From NCBI GenBank assembly GCA_029641185.1, contig JAPWGK010000025.1, forward strand, positions 558,001 to 622,000: a stretch of DNA of 64,000 nucleotides, given 5' to 3'. Each line of letters starts with the position of its first letter. The stretch's first letter is position 1. The stretch is from Pseudofabraea citricarpa (Eukaryota > Ascomycota > Leotiomycetes > Helotiales > Dermateaceae). The position numbers and the translations under genes were made by a program. The notes beneath the pieces are model-generated. The model was not told where the DNA came from, did not search any database, and saw only the letters and a program-made list of their open reading frames with translations. This document shows positions 49,560 to 62,878 of this stretch, one piece after another.

Positions 49560-51470
49560 CTATTATAAGAAGAATATATATATAATTATATTAGTAAACG
49601 AGACTAGTTTAAGTAAAACTATCTTAGTTATATTAGTCTATTATTTCGTAAGTATATTATTATTTATACTAGGTATAATATCCCTAGATAATATATTAAT
49701 TAAATTTAGTTATTATTAGAACGATAAAAGATTATTTAAAGATATAAGATAAAGAAAGATATTTATTATAATACGCTTAATAATTATAATAAATAAGCCT
49801 AATAATACTTAGATACTAATCCTAAAAATAATCTAGTTAATATACTTAATCTATCTAACTTATTATCTTATCTAAGATCCTTCTTATTAGTCGTATTACC
49901 CGATTATATAAATTAGTAGGCTTATAAGTTTAAGCGACTCTTAATAAAATTTAAGCCTCTTATATATTATAATAACGCGCGTAATAATATAAAAACCCTA
50001 ATATATATTAATAAGTTTAAAAAGGTTAAAAGATATTTATATAAAGATTATAAGTTATTTAAAGATAAAAAAGATAACTCTAAGGCTATTATTATTATAT
50101 TTATATTAATATTATCTACCTATTATAGCCTAGATACTTTATTTATATAATATAAGAATATCTTAAAATAAATAAACGCTTAATATATAATAGGTTATTA
50201 GGTTCTTAATATTACTTAGCCTAGGTATATTAGTAGTAAATTTATATATATAATATATAATAAAGCGTAAGTAATTAAGAATTTTAATATTACTAATAAT
50301 AAAGCTTATAAATAATTAGAGATCGACTTTTAGATCCTAGTATCTACCTACTTATTACTAAATAAGATTAAGGATTTTAGTAGTTATATAAAGATAATTT
50401 TATCTAAAGCTAATATCTAGACTAAGATAAACCTTTATTAATAGAATATTAATAAGAACGTAAACTTATTTAGACTTCTAGATAATTACCTTATAAGTCG
50501 ATTATACCTTATATTATAAGCTATATATAAATTTATAATAAGTCCTAACTATAATAATAATACTAGTTATTATTTTTATTTTATCTAGAGATATTATATA
50601 ATATATTATATTTATTAATTAATAGATTCTTATAATCTAGATATATTAATAAGAGATAATATCCCTAGAGTTAATATAAGATATCTAATATATCGTTTTA
50701 TAACTAAAGAGTTTATAGAATACTAGAATTATAATAAATAATCTTACTATAATTTAGCTATTATATTAGAAGATAATATTATTATATAAAATAGAAAATA
50801 TACTTGTAAGCTTATTTTAAATATAATATAAACTAGGTTCGCTTATATAAGTAATAAGCTAATATTAGGATTTATTATTTACTAGAAAAACTTATTTAAC
50901 CTATTATATAATATTATTAAGCTTTTATATTATTATATAATAGAAAAAAGCTAAATAACCTTTAATATATTATTTCTAGACGATATATACGAGCTATTAT
51001 CTATTATTATATAAGGTATACTAAAACTATATATTATTATAAAGATAATTACTAATTTAGTTATTTTAAATAATAGAAAGTTAATTTAGTAGATAAGTAT
51101 TCTAGCTAATTAGATTCTATTATTTATTATATATAAAGTATTAAGAATTCTAGCTAAAGCTTATATATTAGAGTTATCTCGTATAAAATATAAAGAGATT
51201 ATTTAGAAGTTTAATAACTCTAATAATAATAGTCGTTTATTTCTTAGTTCGTATTTTATAAGGTTTATTAGACTTAACTTATAGTTTACTTATAATTATA
51301 CTTACTTCTTTAATATATCTTTAAATTAAGGAGCTAAGATATAAGCTAATAATCGATCTTATAAAATTAGCTAGATAAAGATAATAAAGTTTTTCGAAAT
51401 ATATATTATAAATAAATTCTAGAATTATTAAATCTATAATAATCTTCTTAAGGTAATTCCTAGTATATTA
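49560..51470 (+). pseudogene. RIP-eroded SNF2-family helicase/ATPase in element E
   Basis: Three conserved blocks of the SNF2 ATPase fold occur in order on the plus strand. Motif I is LVNETSLSKTI (GTA at 49594 to ACT ending 49620), which becomes ADETGLGKT if G-to-A and C-to-T changes are reversed. Motif II is YNKA followed by stop-VIKN (about 50256-50281), equivalent to DEAx-IKN, with LVSTYLLLNKIKDFSSYI after it matching the LTATPL-N-xxDL block. Motif VI is R-S-Y-K-I-S-stop (51354-51374), which fits the family pattern R-x-[HY]-R-x-G-Q. Between them, FNNSNNNSRLFLSS and LNL match the helicase C-terminal lobe. The blocks sit in different frames and are full of TAA/TAG, so the gene is dead. SNF2 proteins remodel chromatin or translocate on DNA; here it is apparent cargo or machinery of element E. 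Confidence 0.72.
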
Positions 51471-51858
51471 TTAGAACTTTTTATAATAATCTTTAAGATA
51501 GCTAATAAATTAGCTTATAATAATAATAAGCTAAAACTAGATATCCTTTTATAATATCTTATTAATAATAAACTAGTTCCTAGTAATAATAAATACGCTA
51601 TAAATTAATTATTAGAAAATCGATTAATATCTTAGTAATTTATAATTATAATTAATAATCTATTATATAATAGGAAGTTACTTAGAAAATATATTAAGAT
51701 CTAGGATAATAATACTTTATAGGAACGTAAACTTATTAATAAATTTATTCTTAAAATACTACTTATACGACTTATATATTAGTTTATATATAATATACCT
51801 AATATTTATATTTAAAATAATTACCTCTTTCTATTAAGATTATCTGTTAATTAAGTAA

Positions 51859-51960
51859 GTTTATATTAAGTAGGTCTTTATATTAAGTATATTTATATTA
51901 AGTATATTTATATTAAGTATATTTATATTAAGTAAATTTATATTAAGTAGGTTTATATTA
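51859..51960. repeat. ~15-bp tandem repeat in element E
   Basis: Six to seven units of TTATATTAAGTATAT with small variations (TAGGT, TAAAT). Confidence 0.85.
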
Positions 51961-52132
51961 CTTAACTCTTAATTAACTTTATTAATTAATTTCTCTTTTA
52001 GAGATATATTTTAATTTATTATAAAAATATTTTATAAAACTAATAATATAAATAAGATCTTTATATTTTTATCCTTTTATAAGATATTAAAAAAAAAAAA
52101 AAAAAATTCCCTCTTAAAAAGTATTATATATA

Positions 52133-52220
52133 ATACCTCTTATATTCCTAATTATTTTACTAAAAGATACCTCTTATATTCCTAATTATTTTATTAAAAG
52201 ATACCTCTTATATTCTTAAT
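52133..52220. repeat. 34-bp tandem repeat in element E
   Basis: Units start at 52133, 52167 and 52201 (exact period 34). Each begins ATACCTCTTATATTC; the third is partial. A 17-base A tract lies just upstream at about 52090-52106. Confidence 0.85.
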
Positions 52221-53284
52221 CGTAGCCTATTAAAAAGCTACGATTTAAACCTAGTTAAATATTTTCCCTAAATTATTATTTATATAAGTATTACTTTATA
52301 ATTATTTCGTATATAAATTTTTTTTATTAGAATTATACGTTCTTATTACCTTAGTACTTTATAGGTAGATAAATTAAATTAATAATTATTTAATAAAATT
52401 ATAGCTATTCTAGAGTATAAGAGTATAATTATATAATAAATATAATAATAATACCTTTTTCTAATTATAATTATACCTATATAATCGTAACCGAATTTTA
52501 TCTTATAATTATAACCTCTACTTATTATATATTATACTACTATTAATACCCGTTTATAATTATAATATAACGTATAATATTATACTACCTTCTTAAGTAA
52601 GACTAATATAATAATACTAATATTAACTTAGATTCTAGTAATATTCCTATAATAACTCCTCCTAGGAATAATATCCCTAGGAGTTATTATAATAATAATA
52701 ATATAAATAATAATATACCTATAATATTACTTAGTAGTAATAAAGATATTATAGAAAGAGATATAAGTATCAAATAATATAAAATAAACTCGAACTTAGG
52801 TAATATTCTTAATACGATTATATATAATAAAAGCGACTTAGCTTTAGATAGCTCGAGTAATAATAATAGTCTAGTAAAGTTACTATATAATAAGATACTT
52901 ATATAATCTCTAGAAAAAGCAGATACTAATTATATTTTTATTTAGGATATAATAATTATATTAGATATTATAAAATTAGCCTTATAGTTTATCTACTTTA
53001 TAAACCTTAATAATAATAATAATAGTAATAGTAATACTAATAGTAATACTAATACTAATACTAATAAAACTAAAGATTAAGATAAATACGATATACTACG
53101 ATAATTATCTTCTCCTCCTTTCTCTCCTTATATATTAGATACTAAGTTAATTTATAATATATTATTCCTAATATCTTCCTTTTATTTAGTTTTCGGCTTA
53201 TAATATAAACGTTCTTTTATTTCGTATAGAAACTATAAACTATTACGTAAGGTTTAAAGAATAATATAAATAATTAGAAATAAG

Positions 53285-53393
<109 letters not shown>

Positions 53394-53399
53394 TCTTAC

Positions 53400-56300
53400 T
53401 AAAGCTAGATATACTAAAACGCGTAATCCGTATATAACTCCTTATATTACGACTTATATAAAAGCTTATTATAATTAAGATTAAAAAGTAGGTAATTTTA
53501 TTATCTAAAGAAAAGACGTAATAATATATAATTATTTATAAGAGCTAATATTACTAGTATAATCTTATAAATCTTATTACTAAGATTATTAGTACTCGAG
53601 CTCTTATAAATAAGATATATTTTAGTATAGCGTATTATATTAATTATCCTAAAAAGTTCTAGGAATCGTATTTATAAGACTCGTTTATAATAATAATATC
53701 TAGCAAATTTATAACTACTATAAATAATAATATACTTATTCCTAGAGATATTATCTATCTTTCTTATATTATAGATAATATTACTAGAGACCGTATTATA
53801 TTTATTAGATATAATTATTATAATAATATAAATATTTAAGATAAGATTTTATTAACTTTATAGCTTATAGTCTCTAAAATAAAGCTTTAGTACGAAATTA
53901 AAGATTTATATACTAGAGATATAAAGCTTCTTTTACTAGATAAGATAATTAAAATTATACTAGAGCTAATATAATATATACTTAATATTCGTATAATATA
54001 AAAATACTTTAATAATCTAGATAATAAAATTATAAAGATTAGGTTTTCTTTATATTATATTTAGTAGATAATTAATTATAAGATATAATTAGTAAAGCCG
54101 ATCTAATTTATATATCTAATATATAATAAACTAGAGATATAATATTATAATCGAGAGGCTTTTAAAAAGTTTATTATAAGTAGCTTTTTTTATCGCTTTT
54201 TATCTTTAATCTTATTTATTAATAACTTTAGTATTTACTAAAATATATATTATATTCTTAAAAGATTTTATATAATACTAGTAAATTTAAATTATAAAAA
54301 GAGAAAGAAACTAGCTAATAAATTTATATTAATATTAGGTCCTTATAATATAAAGCTTTTAGATATTATCTCTAACTTCTAGCTAAATATAAAATAATTA
54401 GCTAAAAGAGTAATTATTAATATATATAAGAAGATATTAGTAATAATATTCCTAATTATTCTTATAAGTAATATACCCTAGGCTATAAATAATACTAGCT
54501 TTATAAGATATACTACTACTAAAGGCTATTAAGTATACCTTTACTTATAAGAAGATTATAGAGATATAAATTATAATATTATTAATAATAATAGGTATTA
54601 TTATAATATTATCTTTAAGTAAGAATAAGAGCTAAAGCTTTCTTTATAATAAAAAGTAAATTACTTTAGGAATCTTAGAATACGATAAGATCTACTAGAT
54701 ATCTTACTTTTAATATTATATCTAGATCTAATACTTAGCTAAGAGTATAATATATTATACTTAGAATAATATAATATTAGGAAGATTATCTTTAGATTAC
54801 TTTTTAATAATATCTTAATAAAATTTAGCTACTTATAATATATTAAAGCTATATAAATTATTTCTTTCTTATATAACTAGCTAAGAATCTAAAGCCTAAT
54901 ATATTTATTCTTATAATTATTATCTAAGATTAGACGAGTTATCTTACTAATACCTTTAATCTTCTAATATTATAGTAAAACTACCTAGTATAAGCTAAGC
55001 TTCCTTTAAAGTATTAAACGTATATATAATAGTAAAAACCTACTAATATATAAATTAATAAAGTTATTTATATATATAGCTAAGTTTATTATATAAACTA
55101 GTAAGAGATTAGAAGTTCTTTTATCTACTAAGAAGGTATATAATATATTATTAAGTTATAGATAGATATATTATATATTAATTAATTATATAAAGAGAAG
55201 TTATTAGTAGACTATAATATAAGATATATAAGATAACTAGGATCCTAGGAATATTTTCCTTAGTATATCTGATATTAAAAAAGAGAAGATTATACTTAGA
55301 GATAATAATAAGAGTAATAAGAGTAATAATCTATATAATAATATAAAGAGTAGCTCTAGTTTTATTAAGGCTAATACTAGTATATAATAAAGCGATATAA
55401 AGAATAACGCTAGAATTATTTATACTAATAAGTATACTAGTATTATAAATATAAATATAAATATTAGTAATAGCACTTATAAGCCTAAAACTAAGTCTAG
55501 ATCTAAGACTAGATCTAAGCCTAAACCTAAGTAATATATTCGAATACCTAAGACGAAATAAAGTAAATTATATTATCTCTTAAACACGTATATAAGACTT
55601 TACTTAGCAGATAATATTCGAGAGTATAAGTATATAATAAATTATAATATATTAACTAGAGAGTTAAAGTATAATATATAAAAGACGTAGGCAGATATTA
55701 TAATATTACTAAACTTAATAATATATTTATTTGTAAAAGATAATATTATATAATTACTAAGGCTCGAATTTATTAGTATATAAGAGATAATATATCTAGA
55801 CCTTATAAATCCTCTTAGGTTTATATAATAGTATTATCCTTAGCTAATATATAACTTCGTATTATTAGTCGAACGTTATATAAAAAGGAATAATTACTCT
55901 AATAATATAAAGGTAATAAAAGATATAAATTATATATTAGTATAAGTCGATATTAAAAGATTCGATCTTTATAATAATCTTATAAGACTACTATATATTA
56001 GTAAGAATATAAAGCTTTTAATACTCGTATAAGAAGGATTATTATTTAGCTTATTACTTTAATAAGTATTTTAAGAAGGTAAGTATATAAGTATATTATT
56101 ATATATTATTTACTAATAATAATATACCTAGATTATAATTATAATATCTATAATATCGTGTTATTCTTAAGATATAATAATATTCGATAATATTAATAAG
56201 TTATATTTAATACTAAGAATAACTCGAAGAAATAAGTTTTTAGAATAAGTAATTATTATCGTATCCTTAGTAATAATAATAATATTTACTAGATCTATTA

Positions 56301-56680
56301 ATTATTTGTTATTTTATTCTAGTAATAGTAATATATTATATTTATATTAATATTACTTAAGGATATAAATATAAGAGATTTACTCCTAAGTATAAATATC
56401 TTTCGATAAAAGTATAATACTAGTAATATTCGTATATTTAATATACTAGCTATAAAAGATTAGAAGGACTAGTTACTTCGTATACTAGCTAATAAGCTAT
56501 AGGCGTATAATAATAAGGAGTCTAAGGATAACGTCTTTTTTATAAAATACGAATAAAAGCTAGAGTTTATATAAGTTATTATATTATATTATATATATAA
56601 TATATATATACGTACTAAATAAAACTACCTACTAAGGATTATACCTTCTTATAATTATAACTTGAAGATATATTAATATA
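53400..56680 (+). other. Coding-like remnant in element E, family not recognised
   Basis: About 3.2 kb of fully RIP-mutated DNA downstream of the AAT array. Runs such as DIIYLSYI, RDRIIFI, LSQEYNILYLEQYNIRKIIFRLLF and SKIRRVILLIPLIFQYY can be read on the plus strand if TAA/TAG are taken as eroded Gln codons, suggesting a large former protein gene. No transposase catalytic signature or named domain was recognised. It could hold the transposase of element E. Confidence 0.35.
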
Positions 56681-56729
56681 TAATTAAACTAGATCTAAAT
56701 AACTATAAAGTTAGTATTAATTATAATAT

Positions 56730-56991
56730 AAGTTTAGCCTAAATATAATCCGAGCGTAGCCTAAGTAAAGCTAAGTATAACCTAAGTATAACCTAAGTAA
56801 AGCTTAAGCCCTAAACTTACCTAAACCCTTAAGCTAAATTAGGGGTTATAAATTATTTAGAATAATAATTAAGTTATAACTTAAGTTATAATTTAAACTA
56901 GTAGTTAATTCGCGATTAAGTATAATTTAAGCTAGCTTAAGCTAATTCGGAAAAACTTAACTCTAGGCTTAACTCGGGTTTAGATTAAGTA
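56730..56991. repeat. Right subterminal repeats of element E
   Basis: Repeated CCTAAGTAAAGCTAAG, AACCTAAGTATAACC and TTAAGCCCTAAACTT motifs, then TTAAGCTAGCTTAAGC and AACTCGGGTTTAG. These mirror the motif content near the left end (36590-36665) in reverse complement. Confidence 0.6.
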
Positions 56992-57040
56992 TTAAGCGAG
57001 GTTTAACTTATACTTAAACTATATAATAGAAGTAATATTA
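56992..57040 (-). repeat. Right terminal inverted repeat of element E
   Basis: On the minus strand it reads TAATATTACTTCTATTATAT, then AGTTTAAG, TTAAACCT and GCTTAA. It aligns with the left end at 36521-36564. The TSD TACCTAA follows at 57041. Confidence 0.7.
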
Positions 57041-57047
57041 TACCTAA

Positions 57048-60000
57048 AGAAACTAATACTAAGATAAAGAAAGCTAAATAAAAAATAAACCCTAAGAGAT
57101 TATTTTATTATAACTAATACGTTTATATATTAGTAGAAATTATTATCCGGGTCGAAATTCTTATAATATATTATAATAACTTATACGCTAGGTATTTTAG
57201 ATTTAGAAGAATATTAAAGCTAATATATAAGTTATATTTCTAGTAAGACTTATAATATAATATAAAAAATTATATATAAACTTATAAGATATACTAATAA
57301 ATAAAATTAAGATAATATTACTTATATAATAAGCTTATATTACTCTTAATCCTAACTAGATTATAATAAGAAATTATAATAAACTTTATTATTAGGCTAT
57401 TATCTAGTAAATAATAAAAGTATATATATAACTTAGTACTAGTAGTTATTAATAGATTCTTAAAAATAACCTAGTACGTTCTTATTATAAAGAAAATTAA
57501 TATACTAGAGCTAGTAGAGATTTTTATTTCTTAAATCTAAAAGGATTTTAAGACTCTTAAAAATATAACTTTTAATTATAACTTATAATTTACTAGTAAG
57601 TTCTAGGGTATTATTATATTTTACTTATAAGTTTAATATTAACTTAATATTACTTTTTACTTATAAACTAATAATTAAATAAAAAGATAAAACTAAATAT
57701 TAAAATAATATTTATATATTTATTATAACTTTAAATAAATTAACTAAGCCTTAAAATTTACTCTTACTAAATATACTTATAATAATATAAAATATAAGAG
57801 TATAAGATTATCTTTTTTTTAGGCTTTATATAAATTCGAACTAATACTAAGAATAAATATTAGGGATATTATTATAAATAAGAAGATAATACGTATTATA
57901 AAAAAAAGAATTAAGAAAATCGAGACTAAATAAAATAAGCTTAAAACCTAACTCGAAATTATAATATTAAGATAAAAGAAGTATTATAATTAGAAATATA
58001 AACCTATAAAATTTATTATTAGATAATAAGTAATATTATTAATAAAAAATATCTAGTAACTAAAACCTAATAAGAAACTTACTAATAAGTACTAGAGATT
58101 ATTTAAAATCCTAGAAATAATTAATATATATATATAAGCTTATTAGTTAAAGCTACTAAAAAGATTATAAATATATAATATATTTTATATTTTATTATTA
58201 GAATTATATAATAATCGAAATAATATTATTATAAATCTAGAATCTTATAATATTAATAATTATAAGAAATAAGAAGTTAAGTTATATATATTTATTTACT
58301 AAGAAATAAAAAAAAAATAAAAGTACTTAGTCTAGTAAAAGAGTTATTTTATAATAAATAATACCTAGGAACTTATAAAAAATATAATAAATACTAATAA
58401 ATTAGTAACTAAATATCTTAGTATAATATAAGAACTAATTATAACTAGATTAAAAAAGAAATATAAGATATAAGTATTATTATTAGAAGAAAGAAACTTT
58501 AGTATAAAAACCTTATCTAATAAGAAGTTATAATAAATTTATATTATATTTATAATAAACTCTTAATAAAGCTTTATAAAATATATAAAATCTTAAAACT
58601 TATATTAATAAAATAATAAACTTAAGATATAATTATAATTAGAAACTTAATATAAATACGAGTTATAATATTAGATTAAATTTAATAAATAATAATATAT
58701 AAAATAAAGAAAAGTTTTATTTTATTAGAGAAACTTAAAGCTAAAAAATTTAAATTCCTAGGTATCTTATTCTAAAAATACTATAGAAAATATACGAAAA
58801 TATAATATATTCCTTTAACTTAAGATTTCTTAAGTTTAAGTTTCTTTTATAATATTAATAACTTTTATATTTTTAGTTATAAGTTATTCTAATATATCCT
58901 AATTTATTTTTATAATAAGTTTCTTAGTAATTTTTTACTTAATTTCCTTCTAAAAATCTTAGTTAATCTTAAACTTAAAACGCTCTTTTATTATTAGTAA
59001 TTTTATAAGCTTATATCTTTTATAAGAAATAATAATAAACTTAGGTTTTTCTAAAAGTTTATACTTAAAAGTAATAAAAAAATCTTTCGTTTTAGTAATT
59101 AGGTTCGGATTCGTATTAATCTTAATCTAAATTAACTATAATTTTACTAGGAATAAAATAAGAACTTATAATAAAAAAGCGTAAAAGATAATTTATTTCT
59201 TATATTTTAAGAAAAATTATATAAGTTATTTTTAATTTAGTTTTAAGAGTAATTTTTTTTACGGATTTCTTTTAGCTAATAAGATTAATAATAATATTTT
59301 ATACGACTTTAAGAAAGATAAAAGTCGAATTCTTCTTATACTTAATAATAAGACTTAAAATAATATAAACTAAACTAATTATTATAAGGGAAACTTATAA
59401 GTATTAGTAGTAGTTCTAGGGTAAATTAAAAATAAATTAAGGGTAACTACTTACTAGGATATACTTTTATTTACTAATATAATAATAATAATAATAAAAA
59501 CCAGACTTAGGATTAAATTAAATATATTTTATAAGATTAATAAACTTTAAAAAGTAGATTATATAATATATATAAATCGCACGTATAAGATCTAAAAAAA
59601 TATTATAAGAGAATTATTATAAAAATATAATAAATAATAAAACGAGAGATTTTTATTATATATTTATATTACTAAAAAGAATAATTAATATTAGAAATAT
59701 TATAAATATACTAAGGAAAAAATATAAGAAATAAGAGTTCGATCTTATTATTAGGGGAAATTATTATAAAAGTTTATAAAGAAAAAAGAAAAAGAAAAAG
59801 AAAAATAAGAGATATTTATACTTATAAGAAGAGGTCTTATATTAGTATATTTTTATAATATAAGATTAAGAATATATTAGTTATAATATTAGAATAAATA
59901 TTTTATAAAGATAATTTAATAGATTTATATTAAAAAACTTATAAAAAACTATTAAATAAAAAAATAATAGATTACTAAAATTCTAATAAAAGATATTATA

Positions 60001-60268
60001 TTAGACTTATATATTTCTCGTATATTAATTAAAAGTAAACCTATTAAATAAGGTTATAAGAACTCGATTATAAGAGGGAAGATAATTATAATAATAATTC
60101 TAATACTCGACTAATTAGTTAACTAGAGTATATATTATTATTATTATATTACCTAATAATTAGATTACGCTTAGCTTATATATATATTTTAAGAGTAAAT
60201 TCCTCTTTTTTTCTTAGAGATAAATTATATTATAATATTATAATATTCTACTTATAATTACTCTTATA
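57048..60268 (+). mobile_element. Inner element C copy, part 3 (RNase H end, integrase, chromodomain, 3' LTR)
   Basis: Completes the inner C copy: 572 + 3,364 + 3,221 bp give 7,157 bp. Plus-strand integrase C-terminal half lies at about 57.55-57.85 kb, where YNNIKYKSIRLSFF and ALYKFEL recall the AYNN...SPFEALYGFEL block of gypsy integrases. A chromodomain follows at about 58260-58430 (KYLV, NNTQE, ENI-like residues). Between the chromodomain and the polypurine tract (AAGAGGGAAGAT, about 60073-60084) lie a further 1.65 kb without a recognised domain. The 3' LTR (60087-60268) abuts the TSD TTTAA (60269-60273). Confidence 0.88.
60087..60268 (+). repeat. 3' LTR of the inner element C copy (182 bp)
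   Basis: Pairs with 26236-26417, 34 kb to the left, with identical length and matching ends. Confidence 0.88.
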
Positions 60269-60273
60269 TTTAA

Positions 60274-62878
60274 ATAATATAATTATATATTCGAAATACT
60301 TATACTAGGTTTAGAAAACTATCTTTTACTTATTTTTAGATTATATTCGGATCTAGTAATATATATCTTTTAGATTGAGTTTTATAAATAATTTTATATA
60401 TTATAACTTATTAAGGGTTTTTCTAATTAGTAATAAGAGAATACGATTTTTAATAATTATCTAATTTAGCTTTTTATAATTTATATAAAATTAAAATCTT
60501 TTATTTTTTTTAGGAATAAATATAATTAAGGCTCCTACTAGGCTTATTAAACGCTAAATCCGGCCTTAGATTATAATAATATTAAGGTATTCTTATAATA
60601 TCTTAAGTTTTAGTTCTAAAAGTATATAAATAAATTCTTATAATAGCTTTTTACTTTTTATTAGGTTAATCTTATATTTTATAAGATAATATTATAAAAA
60701 TATAAAAGTAATCGTATTATTAAAAATATTATTATATTTATTATAAGCTAGGAGTATTATAAGTAATAGCGTTTATATAAGCGCCTTAATTCTCTTATAA
60801 TAAAACGCTAATATTATTATAAGATAACTTATAAGTATCTCTTATTATAAGAACTTAGTAAATTTTAAGATAATAATAATCTAAATAATATCTAGCTTTT
60901 AGTAAACTAGGTTCTTTTAGTCTAATTAATTTATACGTTTATTATAACTAACTATAAATATCTTAGAATAATATTAACTTTAGGAAAATTAAAGTCGTAA
61001 GTTATAAAGTATTACTAGTATATAATCGTATTATTTTTATTATTAGTAGTCCTAATATTAATCTTATAATTATTATAAGTCTAAATTTCCTAATTATTAA
61101 TAATAACTAGCTTCTTATTTTTATTATTTATTAATATTTATTTATACTTAGTAGTAAGATTTTATTATATATAATTCGTCTTAGTCTTATTATTAATAAA
61201 AGCTTATTTTATCCTCTAGTTTTTATTAGTATTAATAATCTAGATAAAAATAATTAGTTTTTAGTATATTAGATATTATATTAAGCTTATATAAAATAAT
61301 ATTATATTACTCTTAGGGCTTAATCTTTTCCCTAGCTCGATTATTTTAGGTAATTAAGTTAGGTATAATCTTCCTAATTATACTTATAATATCTTATTAT
61401 TAAGTTTCTTTTTAGCTTTATATAAGCTTAAGCTAAATACTTAATCTTATTATAATTCTAGTAAGTTCTTAAGTTAATACTAATAATAAGCGTATTATTT
61501 ACCTTATAAATAAATATTATTCTTTTATTATTATTATTATACTAGTTATTTTATCTAGTATAATTTTAGTTAGATTAATTCTTATATAAGTTTCTTCTAA
61601 AATAATTATAACTAGGTAGTTTATTATTAGATTATCTTAAAAAGAGTTTTTAAACGTTCTTAATCTAGGTTACTAATTATATAAGTCTAATATAAGTTTA
61701 AGATATTTTATTATATATAATTATATTTATTTTAAGTTCTAGTATTAACTTATTATAAAATATATTCTTTTTATTATAATTATTAGTAATAACTAGTTTT
61801 AATTTTAAACTATTAAGATAACTAGTAAATTTATTAATAAATTACCTAGATTTCTACTAGGCCCGCTTATATTTATTAGTAATATTAAAAGTACGATTAC
61901 TTTTATCTTATATAAAATCGAATATTTATTTCTTAAAGCTTTCTTAGTCGAGCGTTTTAATACTTACGTATTAATTAAGTTATTTTTACTTTATTATTAG
62001 AGCTTTTATAAATATTATTATATAATAACTAATTCGTATTATATTATTAATAAATTAGTTATTATTATTAATTCTAAATCGAAGTTTTATAATACTTATA
62101 AAAGATTATATTTCCTAGAGGCTCTTACTTTTATAAATAAGAAGATCCTAAAACTTAATTAATAAGTATTTCTCTTCTTTCTTATTATTAATATTATTAA
62201 GTATTCTTTTATAAGTATTATTATTCTAGGGTTAAATAAATACTAGTATCTTTCTTATTAGGAGACTTTTTCTTTTATTTATATTACTAAGTAGTCCTCT
62301 AAGCTTAGTATCTAAGTATTATTATTTTTCTTTTAAATATTATAATTCTTTTATCCTTTTTTTTATAGCTTTCTTTTTCGCTTTAATTATAATAAAAGCC
62401 TTACGCTTTTATTTTATATCTACTTTAGTAATATTAATTTATTATATTAATTCCGTAGTCTTTTTATTTTTATTATTATTAGTAGATAAAACTAAGGTAA
62501 AATTATTATTACTCTAGTTTTATTCTTTTTTCTTTTTATTACCTAGATTAATTAATTAAAAGTAGGTAATAACTTAAGATTAGGTAGCTAAGCTATTAAC
62601 TTTATTTTATAATATTATATTAATTTTAAATTAATTTTATATTAAGTTTATATAATTATAATAAGCTATTCTCCTAAGAGATAAAAAGATAAAAAATATA
62701 AGGATAATTATAAGTAGAATATTATAGTATTATAATATAATTTATCTCTAAGAAAAAAAAAGGAATTTATCCTTAAAATATATATATAAGCTAGGCGCGA
62801 CCCGATTACTAGGTAATATAATAATAATAATATATATACTAGTTAACTAATTAGTTAGGTACTAGAACTACTATTATA
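60274..62878 (-). mobile_element. Outer element C copy, 5' half (5' LTR, gag, RT start)
   Basis: Minus-strand continuation of 21714-26235. Read from 62878 leftwards it has the 182-bp 5' LTR, leader, gag and the first part of RT, ending at the insertion site of the inner copy. It is the reverse complement of 26418-26807 plus 33157 to about 35200 and retains the empty B2 target (GATACTAAG on the minus strand near 62325-62335). Confidence 0.88.
62697..62878 (-). repeat. 5' LTR of the outer element C copy (182 bp)
   Basis: Starts TATAAGGATAATT and ends CTACTATTATA on the plus strand. It retains GGCGCGACCCG, so it is less eroded than the partner at 21714-21895. Confidence 0.87.
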
